Position numbers and translations under genes: made by a program
Shown: piece by piece, positions 55,437-64,000 of the stretch
Layout: each line of letters opens with the position of its first letter
How positions within the stretch are numbered: the first letter of the stretch is position 1
Origin: Pantoea sp. Nvir
Lineage (GTDB): Bacteria; Pseudomonadota; Gammaproteobacteria; Enterobacterales; Enterobacteriaceae
Assembly: GCF_009829915.1 (NCBI RefSeq)
Contig: NZ_SZZW01000004.1
Coordinates: 62,001-126,000 of the forward strand
Length of the DNA: 64,000 nt
Direction of reading: 5' to 3'
The notes under the pieces: generated by a model
What the model was told of the DNA's origin: nothing
What the model saw: only the letters and a program-made list of their open reading frames with translations
Databases searched by the model: none

Positions 55437-57640
55437 TCACACTTTATCCTTTGGATGAAGGGCTTCTGTCAACCGTTGTTGCAACACTTGATGTCTTTTC
55501 ACATTCAGCACGCGCCTCTAGGTTGGATGGAATAAATAAATTCTTGACGCGCTCACCGATGTTACTAATACGAGCACTTTACAACAAGACATCCATATTG
55601 GTGAAGACTTCGCCTAACTGAGCTAACAGCCCATGCCTATTGATCGCAATCAGTTCCAGATAACTACAGCGGTAGGTACAAATCGATAAGAATTTAACTG
55701 CGGCCTCAACGTTGAAGTGACGGCGTGTTACCGATATAAGACACGTACGCAAAGGAGTCTAATTAGTCTAAGAATTGCTTTTTTCAGCTCGTGGCTTTTA
55801 TCATAGCTTGGTGTAAAATAATAAAGGACCACCATTCAGCTCCAACACTATAAAAGTGTCCATCGCCATACTGTCTCGACTGGTAAAAAATTTAACTACA
55901 TGTAACCTAAGGTTAGGGCGATCTATCCTTCCTACAATGGAGGTGAAAAATAAGGATGGTCGATATTCCATAAATATCTTGGTGCAACCGCGTGTCGTCT
56001 GTAGGCTGACCGGCAACAGTATCTCCGTCAATCGTACTTCAACAAGCATGCTGGTTAGGTTTATTGTATATACAATAAACGTCGTGATAATTCTTCTAAA
56101 TCTTATTTGATTGTGCCTTGTTAACACTATTTCATGTTTAATAGTATTGGTAAAAACGGTAATAGAACAGGCGTTCGTATGGATAGGGGTGCCATGCTGA
56201 ATGTCGTCTCGCAGTTGTTTTTTAGTAAAAAAAGAAAAGTCCGTGTAGCAGGTTTTTTTTGGCTATTTCATAGTCTTCCATTAGTCACGCAGAGATCAGT
56301 CACGGTTAGATAAACTAAATAGCACAGTTGGGTATTATTTTGCATCACTTCAGCGAACTGTTAGATGACGATGGGATCCTGAATATCTCGGTACTGTGGG
56401 GTGACCACTATCAGAGATAGTGACTTAATAACTAAGCAATCAGATGCGTCCTCCGCAAATTTACACCGCGCAGCCCATCATACTTCAGTGATTCTTGTAC
56501 ACTTAGAATAAAGTGATCGATTTTTTAGACTTTAGTGATATCATGAAATAGGGCTATTATATATTAATAGATCCTTCTGCTATTTTCGTTGTGCGGTATC
56601 ATATGATATATGTGTAGGATTGCGTGTGTCTCTAGTTTAAAAAGTTTTTTCTCGAGCAGATCGGGATCTTACCACGTAATTTAGAAAATGTCGTACAATG
56701 GACGAGGTCTGTCGTTTGTCGATCACCCCAATTGATTTCGTTAACCAATTGTAAGGGAGCATTGTACAATATTAAATTAACGATCGAACAACAGCCGATT
56801 GTCATAGCGAGCACGGATTATGACAGGTGCAAGAGAAACGGACGCGCAGAATAAATACTTGACACTTATTAAGTTCGGCACGCTCAGTTTCAGTTAATAA
56901 ACTGACCACAACCATCTCATCCATTGTGATGTTGATGAAATGACAGAGCGCTATACACTACAGAGTATGGATATCACGCAAAACGCCGGAAATGTTCTTG
57001 ATATTAGGATCAAGGTTGTAGCTAGCTAGTCCTGTAATCTTACTTACGATGTACTTACTGTTCTTTAATTTTAGCAATGCAAAAAGTTTATGATGCATAG
57101 GTATAGAAGGAAGTCTTTACTGAAGATGTTTTTCTGCATCTTAAGGAAGAGTAAAATGTCACAGGTCAGAATACGCGATTAGATGAGGTTGGTATCGGTG
57201 GTGAGATGGCTTAGGACACTCCAGCAGGTACTCTTCTAATGTGTGCACACTACACTAGATTCTTAACTTTACTAGATTAATCCGCATTGGCTTAAGAAAG
57301 TACATTTTAGTTCATGATCAGGATGTTAACGTTGGAGAGAAGGATGTAGTTGGCAGCGGCCATAGCTGACGGAAAATCTTTAAATTTTTCTAATTTCCTA
57401 GATCTATGCAAATAAAGTGTGTGTTATCCATAATTAATTATGGAGCCTTTCAGGCTATTTATAGACTTATCCGTCAGAATCGCCCTCATACTGTTTTTCT
57501 CTTTTTTCTTCACTATATAGAATACGGTATAAGTTCTTATGTTATAGAAAAATTACTGTTTAAAATTGATGAGTAGAGTATTGATATTTCGTTTTTACGC
57601 AGAGTTAGGACTGCATGTGTTTTCTCAGTTACCACAATGA
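55437..57640 (-). pseudogene. glnD: Near full-length relic of glnD (PII uridylyltransferase)
   Basis: Blocks of GlnD are readable in order on the minus strand, separated by stops and frameshifts. They include SYGRCQLHPS (GGYGRGELHPL) near 57360; VHTLEEYLLE (VRTLEECMLE) and SHLTTDTNLI near 57200; SYNLDPNIK with LRDIHTL near 57000; MDEMVVVSLLTETERAELN near 56900; and RYDNRLLFDR near 56800. An open stretch at 55801-56127 holds SRDSMAMDTFIVLELNGGP. The ACT region ELIAINRHGLLAQLGEVF and ARISNIGERVKNLF lies near 55550. The ancestral stop is at 55437. Nitrogen control through PII is lost. Confidence 0.92.
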
Positions 57641-58221
57641 CATTCTGGTACTATAAAAACAAACTGCGATAGTGTGATTTTGTTTCATCTTCTAATAATT
57701 TTTCACATTAACGGATACTATAACGGTTACTCATTCAAGTTTTTTCAACTCTATTTACAAACGTTATTTAATTACCGCTGAGTAAGTCAAGGGGGCATAT
57801 ATTTCTCAATAACGTAGTAGTCCGCTCATGCAGATGGATAGTCCAACTTCACTAAGCACAGAAAGAATAGAGACTATTCTACGTATATGAAAAAGACGAC
57901 GACCATACTGAATAAGGAGCTCTACTGTCAGTAAAGTTCTTTAGAGAGTCGCTGTAGTGTTCCTCAACTATAGTAAGTTAATGTTAATGAGTAGGAATAT
58001 TAACTTATTGACTAAGCTACAGACTGGTTGCTGGAAGACATGTAGTCTATGCAAGCGGGGGAAGTAAGTTGTATGAATTAATGTAATTATGGTAGATAAG
58101 GACTGTTTAACGACTTAAAGACCTAGTTTGATGTATACCACAATATCTCACCACTTTTGTACTCAAGCATCCTGAAAGATTCATTTTTTCTCTTTAATAA
58201 AAATCAATTTAAAATTGCCAT
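57641..58221 (-). pseudogene. map: Relic of map (methionine aminopeptidase)
   Basis: Map removes the initiator methionine from nascent proteins and is normally essential. From ATG 58221, preceded by AAGGA, the minus strand aligns with map. ATGGCAATT matches the start MAI, then AAAGAGAAAAAATG matches the codons for EDIEKM, and about 58000-58100 matches the codons for ICNDYIVNEQHAVSACLGYHG and the following VCISINEVV, with gaps. A TGA at codon 6 and several indels exclude a product. Position between glnD and rpsB is the E. coli one. The 3' part is shortened or unreadable, so the lower limit is approximate. Confidence 0.75.
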
Positions 58222-58494
58222 TAGATTAATCCTTATGTATTCAAAAATAAGTCGTGCGCCGTTTTGCTTTGAGCTGAACAAATTCTAGATTCAGCGGGGA
58301 GGTTTGTGATATAAAACATGTCGACGGTTCTTTGTTAGGTAGGACGAAATACATTAAAGGAAACATAACTTAATTAAGAAAATTAGGATTAGGACCGGAA
58401 CGCTCATTCGTCTCAGTTACTTACAATTTATGTGTACTAAATAAACAACACACACATGTATCGACACATACACCGGGGTGCTTCAAAAGAGGTC

Positions 58495-58547
58495 GGTTGT
58501 ATGGGATACATGGAGGCCCAACCCCAATATTAAACTTAGAGGTAATA
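58495..58547 (+). promoter_or_regulatory. Probable S2 autoregulatory mRNA leader of rpsB
   Basis: The leader just before rpsB contains GGTTG (58495-58499) able to pair with CAACC (58519-58523). They enclose TATGGGATACATGGAGG, followed by AACCCCAA and the ribosome site AGAGGT. In E. coli and relatives a conserved leader of this type mediates repression of rpsB-tsf by ribosomal protein S2. The match is from memory of that motif and not computed. Confidence 0.55.
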
Positions 58548-59279
58548 ATGGCAATTATTTCCATGCGTGAAATGCTTAAGGCCGGTGTTCACTTTGGTCA
58601 TCAGACCCGTTACTGGAACCCTAAAATGAGGCTGTTTATATTTGGTTCACGTAACAAAGTTCATATTATAAACCTTGAAAAAACCGTGCCCATGTTTAAC
58701 AACGCACTGGCTGAGCTGAGTAAAATTTCTTCCCGTAAGGGCAAGATCCTGTTCGTCGGTACTAAGCGTGCTGCTAGCGAAGCTATAAAAGAAGCTGCAC
58801 TCAGCTGCGATCAGTTCTTCGTAAACCACCGTTGGCTCGGTGGTATGCTAACTAATTGGAAAACTGTTCGTCAGTCAATTAAACGTCTAAAAGAACTTGA
58901 GATTCAATCTCAGGATGGCACTTTTGACAAATTAACCAAAAAAGAAGCGCTAATGCGTGGTCGCGAACTGGGAAAGTTGGAAAACAGCCTAGGCGGTATT
59001 AAAGATATGGCCGGGTTACCAGACGCTCTGTTCGTGATCGGTGCCGATCACGAAAACATCGCCATAAAGGAAGCCAATAACTTAGGGATCCCAGTCTTTG
59101 CTATAGTTGATACTAATTCTGATCCGGATGGTGTTAACTTTGTTATCCCCGGTAACGACGATGCAATCCGTGCTATTAGTCTATATTTAACTGCTGTTGC
59201 CACTGCCATTCGTGAAGGAGGTGGTTCACAGAGTTTGGCTGAGCAGGCGGCTGAAGAAGCTTCTTTAAAAGACTCTTAA
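58548..59279 (+). CDS. rpsB: 30S ribosomal protein S2
   Basis: Small-subunit ribosomal protein needed for S1 binding. I chose ATG 58548 ([27 protein letters not shown]), with AGAGGT upstream, giving 243 residues against 241; an earlier TTG at 58497 lies in the regulatory leader. Conserved blocks include [27 protein letters not shown] (split by variants), [18 protein letters not shown] and [20 protein letters not shown]. It is followed by tsf, the ancestral operon. Confidence 0.98.
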   Translation: MAIISMREMLKAGVHFGHQTRYWNPKMRLFIFGSRNKVHIINLEKTVPMFNNALAELSKISSRKGKILFVGTKRAASEAIKEAALSCDQFFVNHRWLGGMLTNWKTVRQSIKRLKELEIQSQDGTFDKLTKKEALMRGRELGKLENSLGGIKDMAGLPDALFVIGADHENIAIKEANNLGIPVFAIVDTNSDPDGVNFVIPGNDDAIRAISLYLTAVATAIREGGGSQSLAEQAAEEASLKDS

Positions 59280-59387
59280 TGGAGCCCCTTGAGGCAGCAA
59301 ACGTAATCATCTATTAAGAGGTAGGTTTTACTCCTTTATTTTTGTTATAAAACTGTTACCCTGCGTTTCAGGCAAGTAAAACAGACA

Positions 59388-59404
59388 ACCTTTTCATAAA
59401 AGGT
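59388..59404 (+). other. 7-bp hairpin in the rpsB-tsf gap
   Basis: ACCTTTT (59388-59394) and AAAAGGT (59398-59404) are exact complements with a 3-base loop. It lies 108 bases after rpsB and 47 before tsf, a place where partial termination or processing could set the S2:EF-Ts ratio. The stem is AT-rich and weak. Confidence 0.4.
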
Positions 59405-59451
59405 GACCCTTAGTGCGTGAGCACATAAAAGTACGAACTGAGGATTTTAGA

Positions 59452-60303
59452 ATGACTAAAATTACCGCCGTACTGGTAAAGGAACTACGCGAGCGTACTG
59501 GTGCAGGCATGATGGAATGTAAAAAAGCTCTTACTAAAGCAAATGGTGATATTGAGCTGGCGATTGAAGACATGCGTAAGTGCGGTGTCATCAAAGCGGC
59601 GAAAAAATCTATTAACGTGGCGGCAGCCGGTGTAATAAAAACTAAAATCGACGGCAACTATGGCGTTATTTTAGAAATAAATTGTGAGACTGACTTTGTA
59701 GCGAAAGATGCTAACTTTCAGACATTTGCAGATAAAGTATTAAACGTCGCAATTGCTGAATGTATCACCGATATTGAATTGCTAAAAGCAAAATTCGAAG
59801 AAGAGCGTGTAGCACTAGTCACGAGAATCTGCGAGAATATTAATATTCGTCGTCTTTCTATGTTGGAAGGCGAGCAGCTGGGTACTTATTTGCACGGTAC
59901 GCGTATTGGCGTACTGATCTCTGCAAAAGGCGCGGATGACAAGCTAGTCAAACAGATTGCTATGCACATCGCCGCCAGCAAACCGGAATTTATCAAGCCA
60001 GAAGATGTTTCGGCTGATGTAATTAAGAAAGAGTACCAAATTCAGCTTGACATTGCGATGCAGTCTGGGAAGACGAAAGAGATTGCTGAGAAGATAGTTG
60101 AAGGCCGGATGAAAAAATTCACTGGTGAAGTGTCGTTGATTGGTCAGGCTTTTGTTATCGACCCTAGCAATACCGTTGGCTTCGTGCTTAAAGAAAAAGG
60201 GGCTGAAATCATTAATTTCGTTCGCTTTGAAGTGGGTGAAGGTATTCAGAAAATTGAAAGTAATTTCCTAGCTGAAGTAGCAGCCATGTCTAAGCAGATT
60301 TAA
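59452..60303 (+). CDS. tsf: Translation elongation factor Ts
   Basis: Nucleotide exchange factor for EF-Tu. The N-terminal domain has [31 protein letters not shown] (in pieces), and the TDFVAKD motif that contacts EF-Tu is intact. I chose ATG 59452, after GAGG, giving 283 residues, the E. coli length; an upstream frame from 59413 is not conserved. The C-terminus EVAAMSKQI is complete. Confidence 0.97.
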   Translation: MTKITAVLVKELRERTGAGMMECKKALTKANGDIELAIEDMRKCGVIKAAKKSINVAAAGVIKTKIDGNYGVILEINCETDFVAKDANFQTFADKVLNVAIAECITDIELLKAKFEEERVALVTRICENINIRRLSMLEGEQLGTYLHGTRIGVLISAKGADDKLVKQIAMHIAASKPEFIKPEDVSADVIKKEYQIQLDIAMQSGKTKEIAEKIVEGRMKKFTGEVSLIGQAFVIDPSNTVGFVLKEKGAEIINFVRFEVGEGIQKIESNFLAEVAAMSKQI

Positions 60304-60455
60304 TGTTGTGAGATAACCGCTAGAAAACAGTTCTTTTTATTCTGCTAGCCGCAGCAGATAATTTTGTCTTATGTCGGTAGTAAATTGAGGAGTGCTCAGC
60401 GGATGATCAATCAAGTGTACCTTCTTCCTTTTATGTCTTTTAAGAAGAATGAACC

Positions 60456-61181
60456 ATGACGAAAAACGCAAAACCTGTATATCAACGTATACTATTGAAA
60501 CTGAGTGGTGAAGCACTACAAGGTGATGAAGGTTTTGGTATCAATGCAAGCGTTCTTAATCGCATGGCGCAGGAGATAAAAGAACTGGTTGAGTCGGGTG
60601 TTCAGGTAGGTGTAGTTATTGGTGGTGGTAACCTATTTCGTGGCGCAGGTTTGGCAATGGCAGGTATGAATCGTGTTGTAGGCGATCATATGGGCATGTT
60701 AGCGACCGTGATGAATGGCTTAGCAATGCGTGATGCGCTGCACCGTACCTATGTTAATGTACGCCTTATGTCATCCATTTCCCTAAATGGCGTGTGTGAC
60801 AACTATAGTTGGATTGAAGCGATAAGCCTACTACGTAATAACTGCGTGGTAATTTTCTCTGCCGGCACTGGAAATCCATTCTTTACTACAGATTCGGCAG
60901 CATGCTTGCGTGGGATTGAAATAAAAGCAGACGTAGTGCTAAAAGCAACCAAAGTTGACGGCGTCTACTCAGACGATCCACTTAAAAAACCAGATGCAAT
61001 GTTGTATAATCAAATCTCATATGATGAAGTTTTGGAAAAAGATCTAAAAGTAATGGATTTAACAGCCTTTACACTAGCACGTGATCATCAGCTGCCGATC
61101 CGTATATTTAATATGAATAAACTTGGCGCATTACGTCGCATTATCATGGGTGAAAAAGAAGGTACCCTTATTACATATTAA
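60456..61181 (+). CDS. pyrH: UMP kinase
   Basis: Phosphorylates UMP to UDP; an amino-acid-kinase family enzyme in pyrimidine supply. Conserved blocks are [77 protein letters not shown] (in pieces) and [20 protein letters not shown]. Length 241 equals E. coli. It lies 152 bases after tsf. Confidence 0.98.
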   Translation: MTKNAKPVYQRILLKLSGEALQGDEGFGINASVLNRMAQEIKELVESGVQVGVVIGGGNLFRGAGLAMAGMNRVVGDHMGMLATVMNGLAMRDALHRTYVNVRLMSSISLNGVCDNYSWIEAISLLRNNCVVIFSAGTGNPFFTTDSAACLRGIEIKADVVLKATKVDGVYSDDPLKKPDAMLYNQISYDEVLEKDLKVMDLTAFTLARDHQLPIRIFNMNKLGALRRIIMGEKEGTLITY

Positions 61182-61327
61182 TACTTAAGGTAAGATAAAT
61201 AAGGTGTATTTTATGTTAGAGCGTTAGGTGCCACCTACTTTCTTACTATTTAGGCTAATCACTTAACGGCGTTACCCTTTCGTCATCGTCGGAAGGGATA
61301 GGTTAAACCTCATCAAAGGGTTTTAAC

Positions 61328-61888
61328 GTGATTAACAAAATCAAAAAAGATACTAAAATACGTATGGACAGATACGTCGAAGCATTTAAAAACAGTATTA
61401 GTAAAGTGCACACTGGTCGTGCTTCGCCTTCACTTCTCGACAGTATTATCGTTAAATACTACGGCACACCTACACCGCTGCGTCAGCTCGCTTCTGTGAC
61501 TGTAGAAGACTCCCGCACGTTGAAGATTAACGTGTTCGACCTCTCGATGGTCACAGCAGTAGAAAAAGCTATTATGGCTTCCAATCTCAGCCTGCACCCA
61601 AGGTCAGCAGGTACCGATATCCATGTTCTACTGCCTATTTTAACCGAGGAACGCCGTAAAGATTTGATTAAAATTGTACGTGCAGAAGCTGAGCAAAGTC
61701 GTGTTTCCGTACGTAATGTGCGTCGTGATGCCAACGACAAAGTTAAAAAAGTTTTATTGAAAAATAAAGATATCAGCGAGGATGAAGAGCGGCGTACTCA
61801 GGAAGAGATTCAGAAAATGACCGATGCAGACATCAAAAATATCGATTCGCTGCTGGCCGAAAAAGAGAGGGAGTTGATGGAGTTCTGA
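61328..61888 (+). CDS. frr: Ribosome recycling factor, GTG start
   Basis: Splits post-termination ribosomes together with EF-G. Start GTG 61328 ([20 protein letters not shown]); E. coli frr also starts with GTG. AAGGG lies 8-12 bases upstream. Conserved blocks are [62 protein letters not shown] and [13 protein letters not shown]. Length 186 against 185. A strong terminator follows. Confidence 0.98.
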   Translation: MINKIKKDTKIRMDRYVEAFKNSISKVHTGRASPSLLDSIIVKYYGTPTPLRQLASVTVEDSRTLKINVFDLSMVTAVEKAIMASNLSLHPRSAGTDIHVLLPILTEERRKDLIKIVRAEAEQSRVSVRNVRRDANDKVKKVLLKNKDISEDEERRTQEEIQKMTDADIKNIDSLLAEKERELMEF

Positions 61889-61929
61889 GTCTTATTAGTT
61901 TTTCTCTTTACCTAAAGGGGTCTGGTATA

Positions 61930-61981
61930 AAAACGCCGTTCAGAGCTATGTTCATTGTGAATATAGCTCTAGCGGCGTTTT
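61930..61981 (+). terminator. Intrinsic terminator after frr
   Basis: AAAACGCCG (61930-61938) pairs with CGGCGTTTT (61973-61981). Inside, AGAGCTAT and TTCA pair with TGAA and ATAGCTCT, giving a long stem of more than 20 pairs with small mismatches and a T-run in the right arm. It is the best terminator in the window and ends the pyrH-frr transcript before dxr. Confidence 0.82.
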
Positions 61982-62036
61982 ACATTATGCTTCCATGAAA
62001 ACGGATAAATTCGAAGACTTTATAAGGTAAAGCTTA

Positions 62037-63239
62037 ATGAAGCGATTAACTTTGCTGGGTTCCACTGGTTCGATCGGCGCTAGCACGTTATCAGTGGTAC
62101 GCGCCAATCCTGAACTTTATAAAATTACTGCGCTGGTCGCTGGGCAAAATGTCTCGCTGATGGCGGAACAGTGTCAGGTTTTTCAACCGCGTTATGCGGC
62201 TATGGCGGATGAAGCATCCGCACAGTCGCTTCATGAAAAATTGAAAGCATTAAACGTATCAACCGAAGTACTCTGTGGGCTACAAGCTGCCTGCGAGCTA
62301 GCAGCGCTTGGCGAGGTCGATCAAGTAATGGCAGCCATTGTCGGCGCATCGGGTTTGCTGCCGACAATGGCTGCCATTCGTGCTGGGAAAAGTGTGTTAC
62401 TCGCCAATAAAGAATCCCTTGTTACCTGTGGTCTTTTATTTATGAAGGCGGCACGCCATCATGCGGCTCAGTTGTTACCTGTGGACAGCGAACACAATGC
62501 AATTTTTCAGAGTTTACCTGCTTCTATACAGCATCAGTTAGGATACGCTGATCTTAGAAAAAATGGGATTGAGTCTATTATTCTTACAGGATCGGGTGGT
62601 CCTTTTCGCGACATACCTCTAGCAGAACTAGTGAAGATGTCGCCCGATCAAGCTTGCGCGCATCCGAATTGGTCGATGGGAAGTAAAATCTCTGTCGATT
62701 CGGCCACTATGATGAATAAAGGTCTCGAATATATTGAAGCGCGTTGGTTATTTAACGCTACTGCTACACAAATGGAGGTGATCTTGCATCCGCAGTCAAT
62801 AATTCATTCCATGGTGCGCTACTGCGATGGCAGTGTATTGGCTCAGCTTGGTTCACCGGATATGCGCACTCCTATTGCACATTGCATGGCCTGGCCCGCG
62901 CGTATTTCGGCTGGTGTAACACCGCTAGACTTTACCAGTATGTCTGCGCTTACTTTCTCTGAACCCGACTTCGTCCGCTATCCTTGCTTAAGACTAGCTA
63001 TTGAAGCGTGTGAGGTAGGACAAGCGGCAATTATTACGCTCAGTGCAGCCAATGAAGTTGCGGTGACGGCCTTTTTAGACAAACAGATTCGATTTACTGA
63101 CATCGCGGCTCTTAACAGTGAGATACTATCGGCTCAAGCGTTTCCCGAACCAGATTCAGTAGATGCCGTATTGGAAATTGACCAAGCCGCACGTACCAAA
63201 GCAACAGAGACATTACCACGTTTCGTGACATTGCGTTAA
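62037..63239 (+). CDS. dxr: 1-deoxy-D-xylulose 5-phosphate reductoisomerase
   Basis: Makes 2-C-methyl-D-erythritol 4-phosphate with NADPH, the committed step of the non-mevalonate isoprenoid route that feeds undecaprenyl phosphate. The NADPH motif is [12 protein letters not shown] near the start. [38 protein letters not shown] and [23 protein letters not shown] (in pieces), with its metal and substrate residues, are intact. Length 400 against 398. It is followed by uppS, its distant downstream partner. Confidence 0.98.
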   Translation: MKRLTLLGSTGSIGASTLSVVRANPELYKITALVAGQNVSLMAEQCQVFQPRYAAMADEASAQSLHEKLKALNVSTEVLCGLQAACELAALGEVDQVMAAIVGASGLLPTMAAIRAGKSVLLANKESLVTCGLLFMKAARHHAAQLLPVDSEHNAIFQSLPASIQHQLGYADLRKNGIESIILTGSGGPFRDIPLAELVKMSPDQACAHPNWSMGSKISVDSATMMNKGLEYIEARWLFNATATQMEVILHPQSIIHSMVRYCDGSVLAQLGSPDMRTPIAHCMAWPARISAGVTPLDFTSMSALTFSEPDFVRYPCLRLAIEACEVGQAAIITLSAANEVAVTAFLDKQIRFTDIAALNSEILSAQAFPEPDSVDAVLEIDQAARTKATETLPRFVTLR

Positions 63240-63301
63240 TTCAAGCAGCTATTTATTCTCATGTAGTAATCGTTGTATAATGACTAGGTTGCGTTCCGAT
63301 G

Positions 63302-63332
63302 CACCTCGCCTTTTTAAGAGAAAGGCGAGGTG
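63302..63332. other. Perfect 12-bp hairpin between dxr and uppS
   Basis: CACCTCGCCTTT (63302-63313) and AAAGGCGAGGTG (63321-63332) are exact complements with a 7-base loop. No T-run follows on either strand. The core GCCTTT...AAAGGC resembles that of the hairpin at 28501-28537. Confidence 0.65.
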
Positions 63333-63394
63333 GGTACCGAGGCAATATATTCAGAAACTAAAGCATTTCTGATAATAGGAATTAATGACGCATT

Positions 63395-64000
63395 ATGTTG
63401 TCTAATACACATAGAACGAACAATAATCAGCAGGAAATTGTGCCGCGTCATATTGCCATTATTATGGATGGCAACGGTCGTTGGGCTAAAAATCAGGGGA
63501 AAATGCGTATTGCCGGCCATAAGGCAGGCATAAAGGCTGTGCGTCGTTCTATCAGTTTTGCAGTTATCAATAATATTGAAGCACTTACTCTCTACGCTTT
63601 TAGCAGTGAAAACTGGAGTCGACCAGCCCAAGAAATCACGGCGCTGATGAGGCTATTCGTTCGGGCTCTCGATAGCGGAATAAAAAGCCTACACGAACAT
63701 AACGTGCGTGTCCGTATTATAGGTGATATGAGCCGTTTTAGTAATCTTATTCAGGAGCGTATTCGTTACGTTGAGAAATTAACTCAGCAAAATAGTGGAC
63801 TCATTCTCAATATCGCTGCTAATTATGGAGGACGTTGGGATATTATTCAAGGAGTTAAAAAACTTGCAGAACAAGTTAAGAACGGATTGTTGCGTCCAGA
63901 AAAGATCACTGAAGAAATACTATCTATGCATCTTTGCATACAGGAACTTGTTCCAGTGGATTTAGTGATAAGAACTGGGGGAGAACATCGGATTAGTAAC
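63395..64000 (+). CDS. uppS: Undecaprenyl diphosphate synthase, 5' part
   Basis: cis-prenyltransferase (also named ispU) that makes the C55 lipid carrier used by MraY and MurG. The frame from ATG 63395 is open to the window end, giving 202 of about 250 residues. The catalytic motif IAIIMDGNGRWAK has Asp25. LTLYAFSSENWSRPAQE, LNIAANYGGRWDI and VDLVIRTGGEHRISN are intact. A second ATG at 63384 is in another frame. The 3' end is outside the window. Confidence 0.96.
   Translation, partial: MLSNTHRTNNNQQEIVPRHIAIIMDGNGRWAKNQGKMRIAGHKAGIKAVRRSISFAVINNIEALTLYAFSSENWSRPAQEITALMRLFVRALDSGIKSLHEHNVRVRIIGDMSRFSNLIQERIRYVEKLTQQNSGLILNIAANYGGRWDIIQGVKKLAEQVKNGLLRPEKITEEILSMHLCIQELVPVDLVIRTGGEHRISN

Overview
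The window looks like part of the reduced chromosome of a gammaproteobacterial (Enterobacterales, Sodalis-allied) insect endosymbiont. The intact proteins are close to their Escherichia coli counterparts in sequence and length. Gene order follows the E. coli 2-4 minute region (ilvH to uppS) almost without rearrangement. Genes missing from that order are replaced by long AT-rich stretches in which eroded gene copies can often still be read. No mobile elements, rRNA, tRNA or CRISPR arrays were seen. A nested mealybug symbiont of the Doolittlea/Moranella type would fit, but the species cannot be fixed from this window.

Layout. 1-1736: 3' end of ilvH, then relics of cra and mraZ. 1737-18966: the dcw (division and cell wall) cluster, nearly complete: rsmH, ftsL, ftsI, murE, murF, mraY, murD, ftsW, murG, murC, [ddlB relic], ftsQ, ftsA, ftsZ, lpxC. 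19289-24520: frameshifted secM, secA, mutT relic, yacG, zapD, coaE. 24521-28843: mostly decayed DNA (guaC, ampD and pdhR relics) around nadC. 28844-34788: aceE, aceF, lpd. 34789-42995: hpt, panC, panB, folK, pcnB, [gluQ relic], dksA, separated by empty DNA. 42996-53370: mrcB, hemL, erpA, mtn split by one amber codon, dgt relic, and degP with its second PDZ domain decayed. 54537-64000: dapD, glnD relic, map relic, rpsB, tsf, pyrH, frr, dxr and the 5' part of uppS.

Functionally the window keeps peptidoglycan synthesis and septation (mur, fts, mrcB, uppS, dapD), lipid A commitment (lpxC), Sec export, pyruvate dehydrogenase, cofactor synthesis (NAD, CoA/pantothenate, folate, haem), isoprenoid synthesis (dxr), Fe-S delivery (erpA) and translation factors. 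Regulators and repair or sanitation genes are what is lost: cra, mraZ, pdhR, glnD, mutT, dgt, gluQ. Two losses are surprising. One is map (methionine aminopeptidase), normally essential. The other is ddlB, whose D-Ala-D-Ala product is needed by the intact murF. Either paralogs lie elsewhere or another partner supplies these functions.

I found no undescribed multi-gene system. The observations most worth following are the apparent AUU start codon of pcnB, the map relic, the single-amber mtn, the half-decayed degP, the poly(A) frameshift in secM, and several strong hairpins in non-coding DNA. Relics were identified by aligning the window, from memory, to E. coli gene and protein sequences. Their outer boundaries are approximate.
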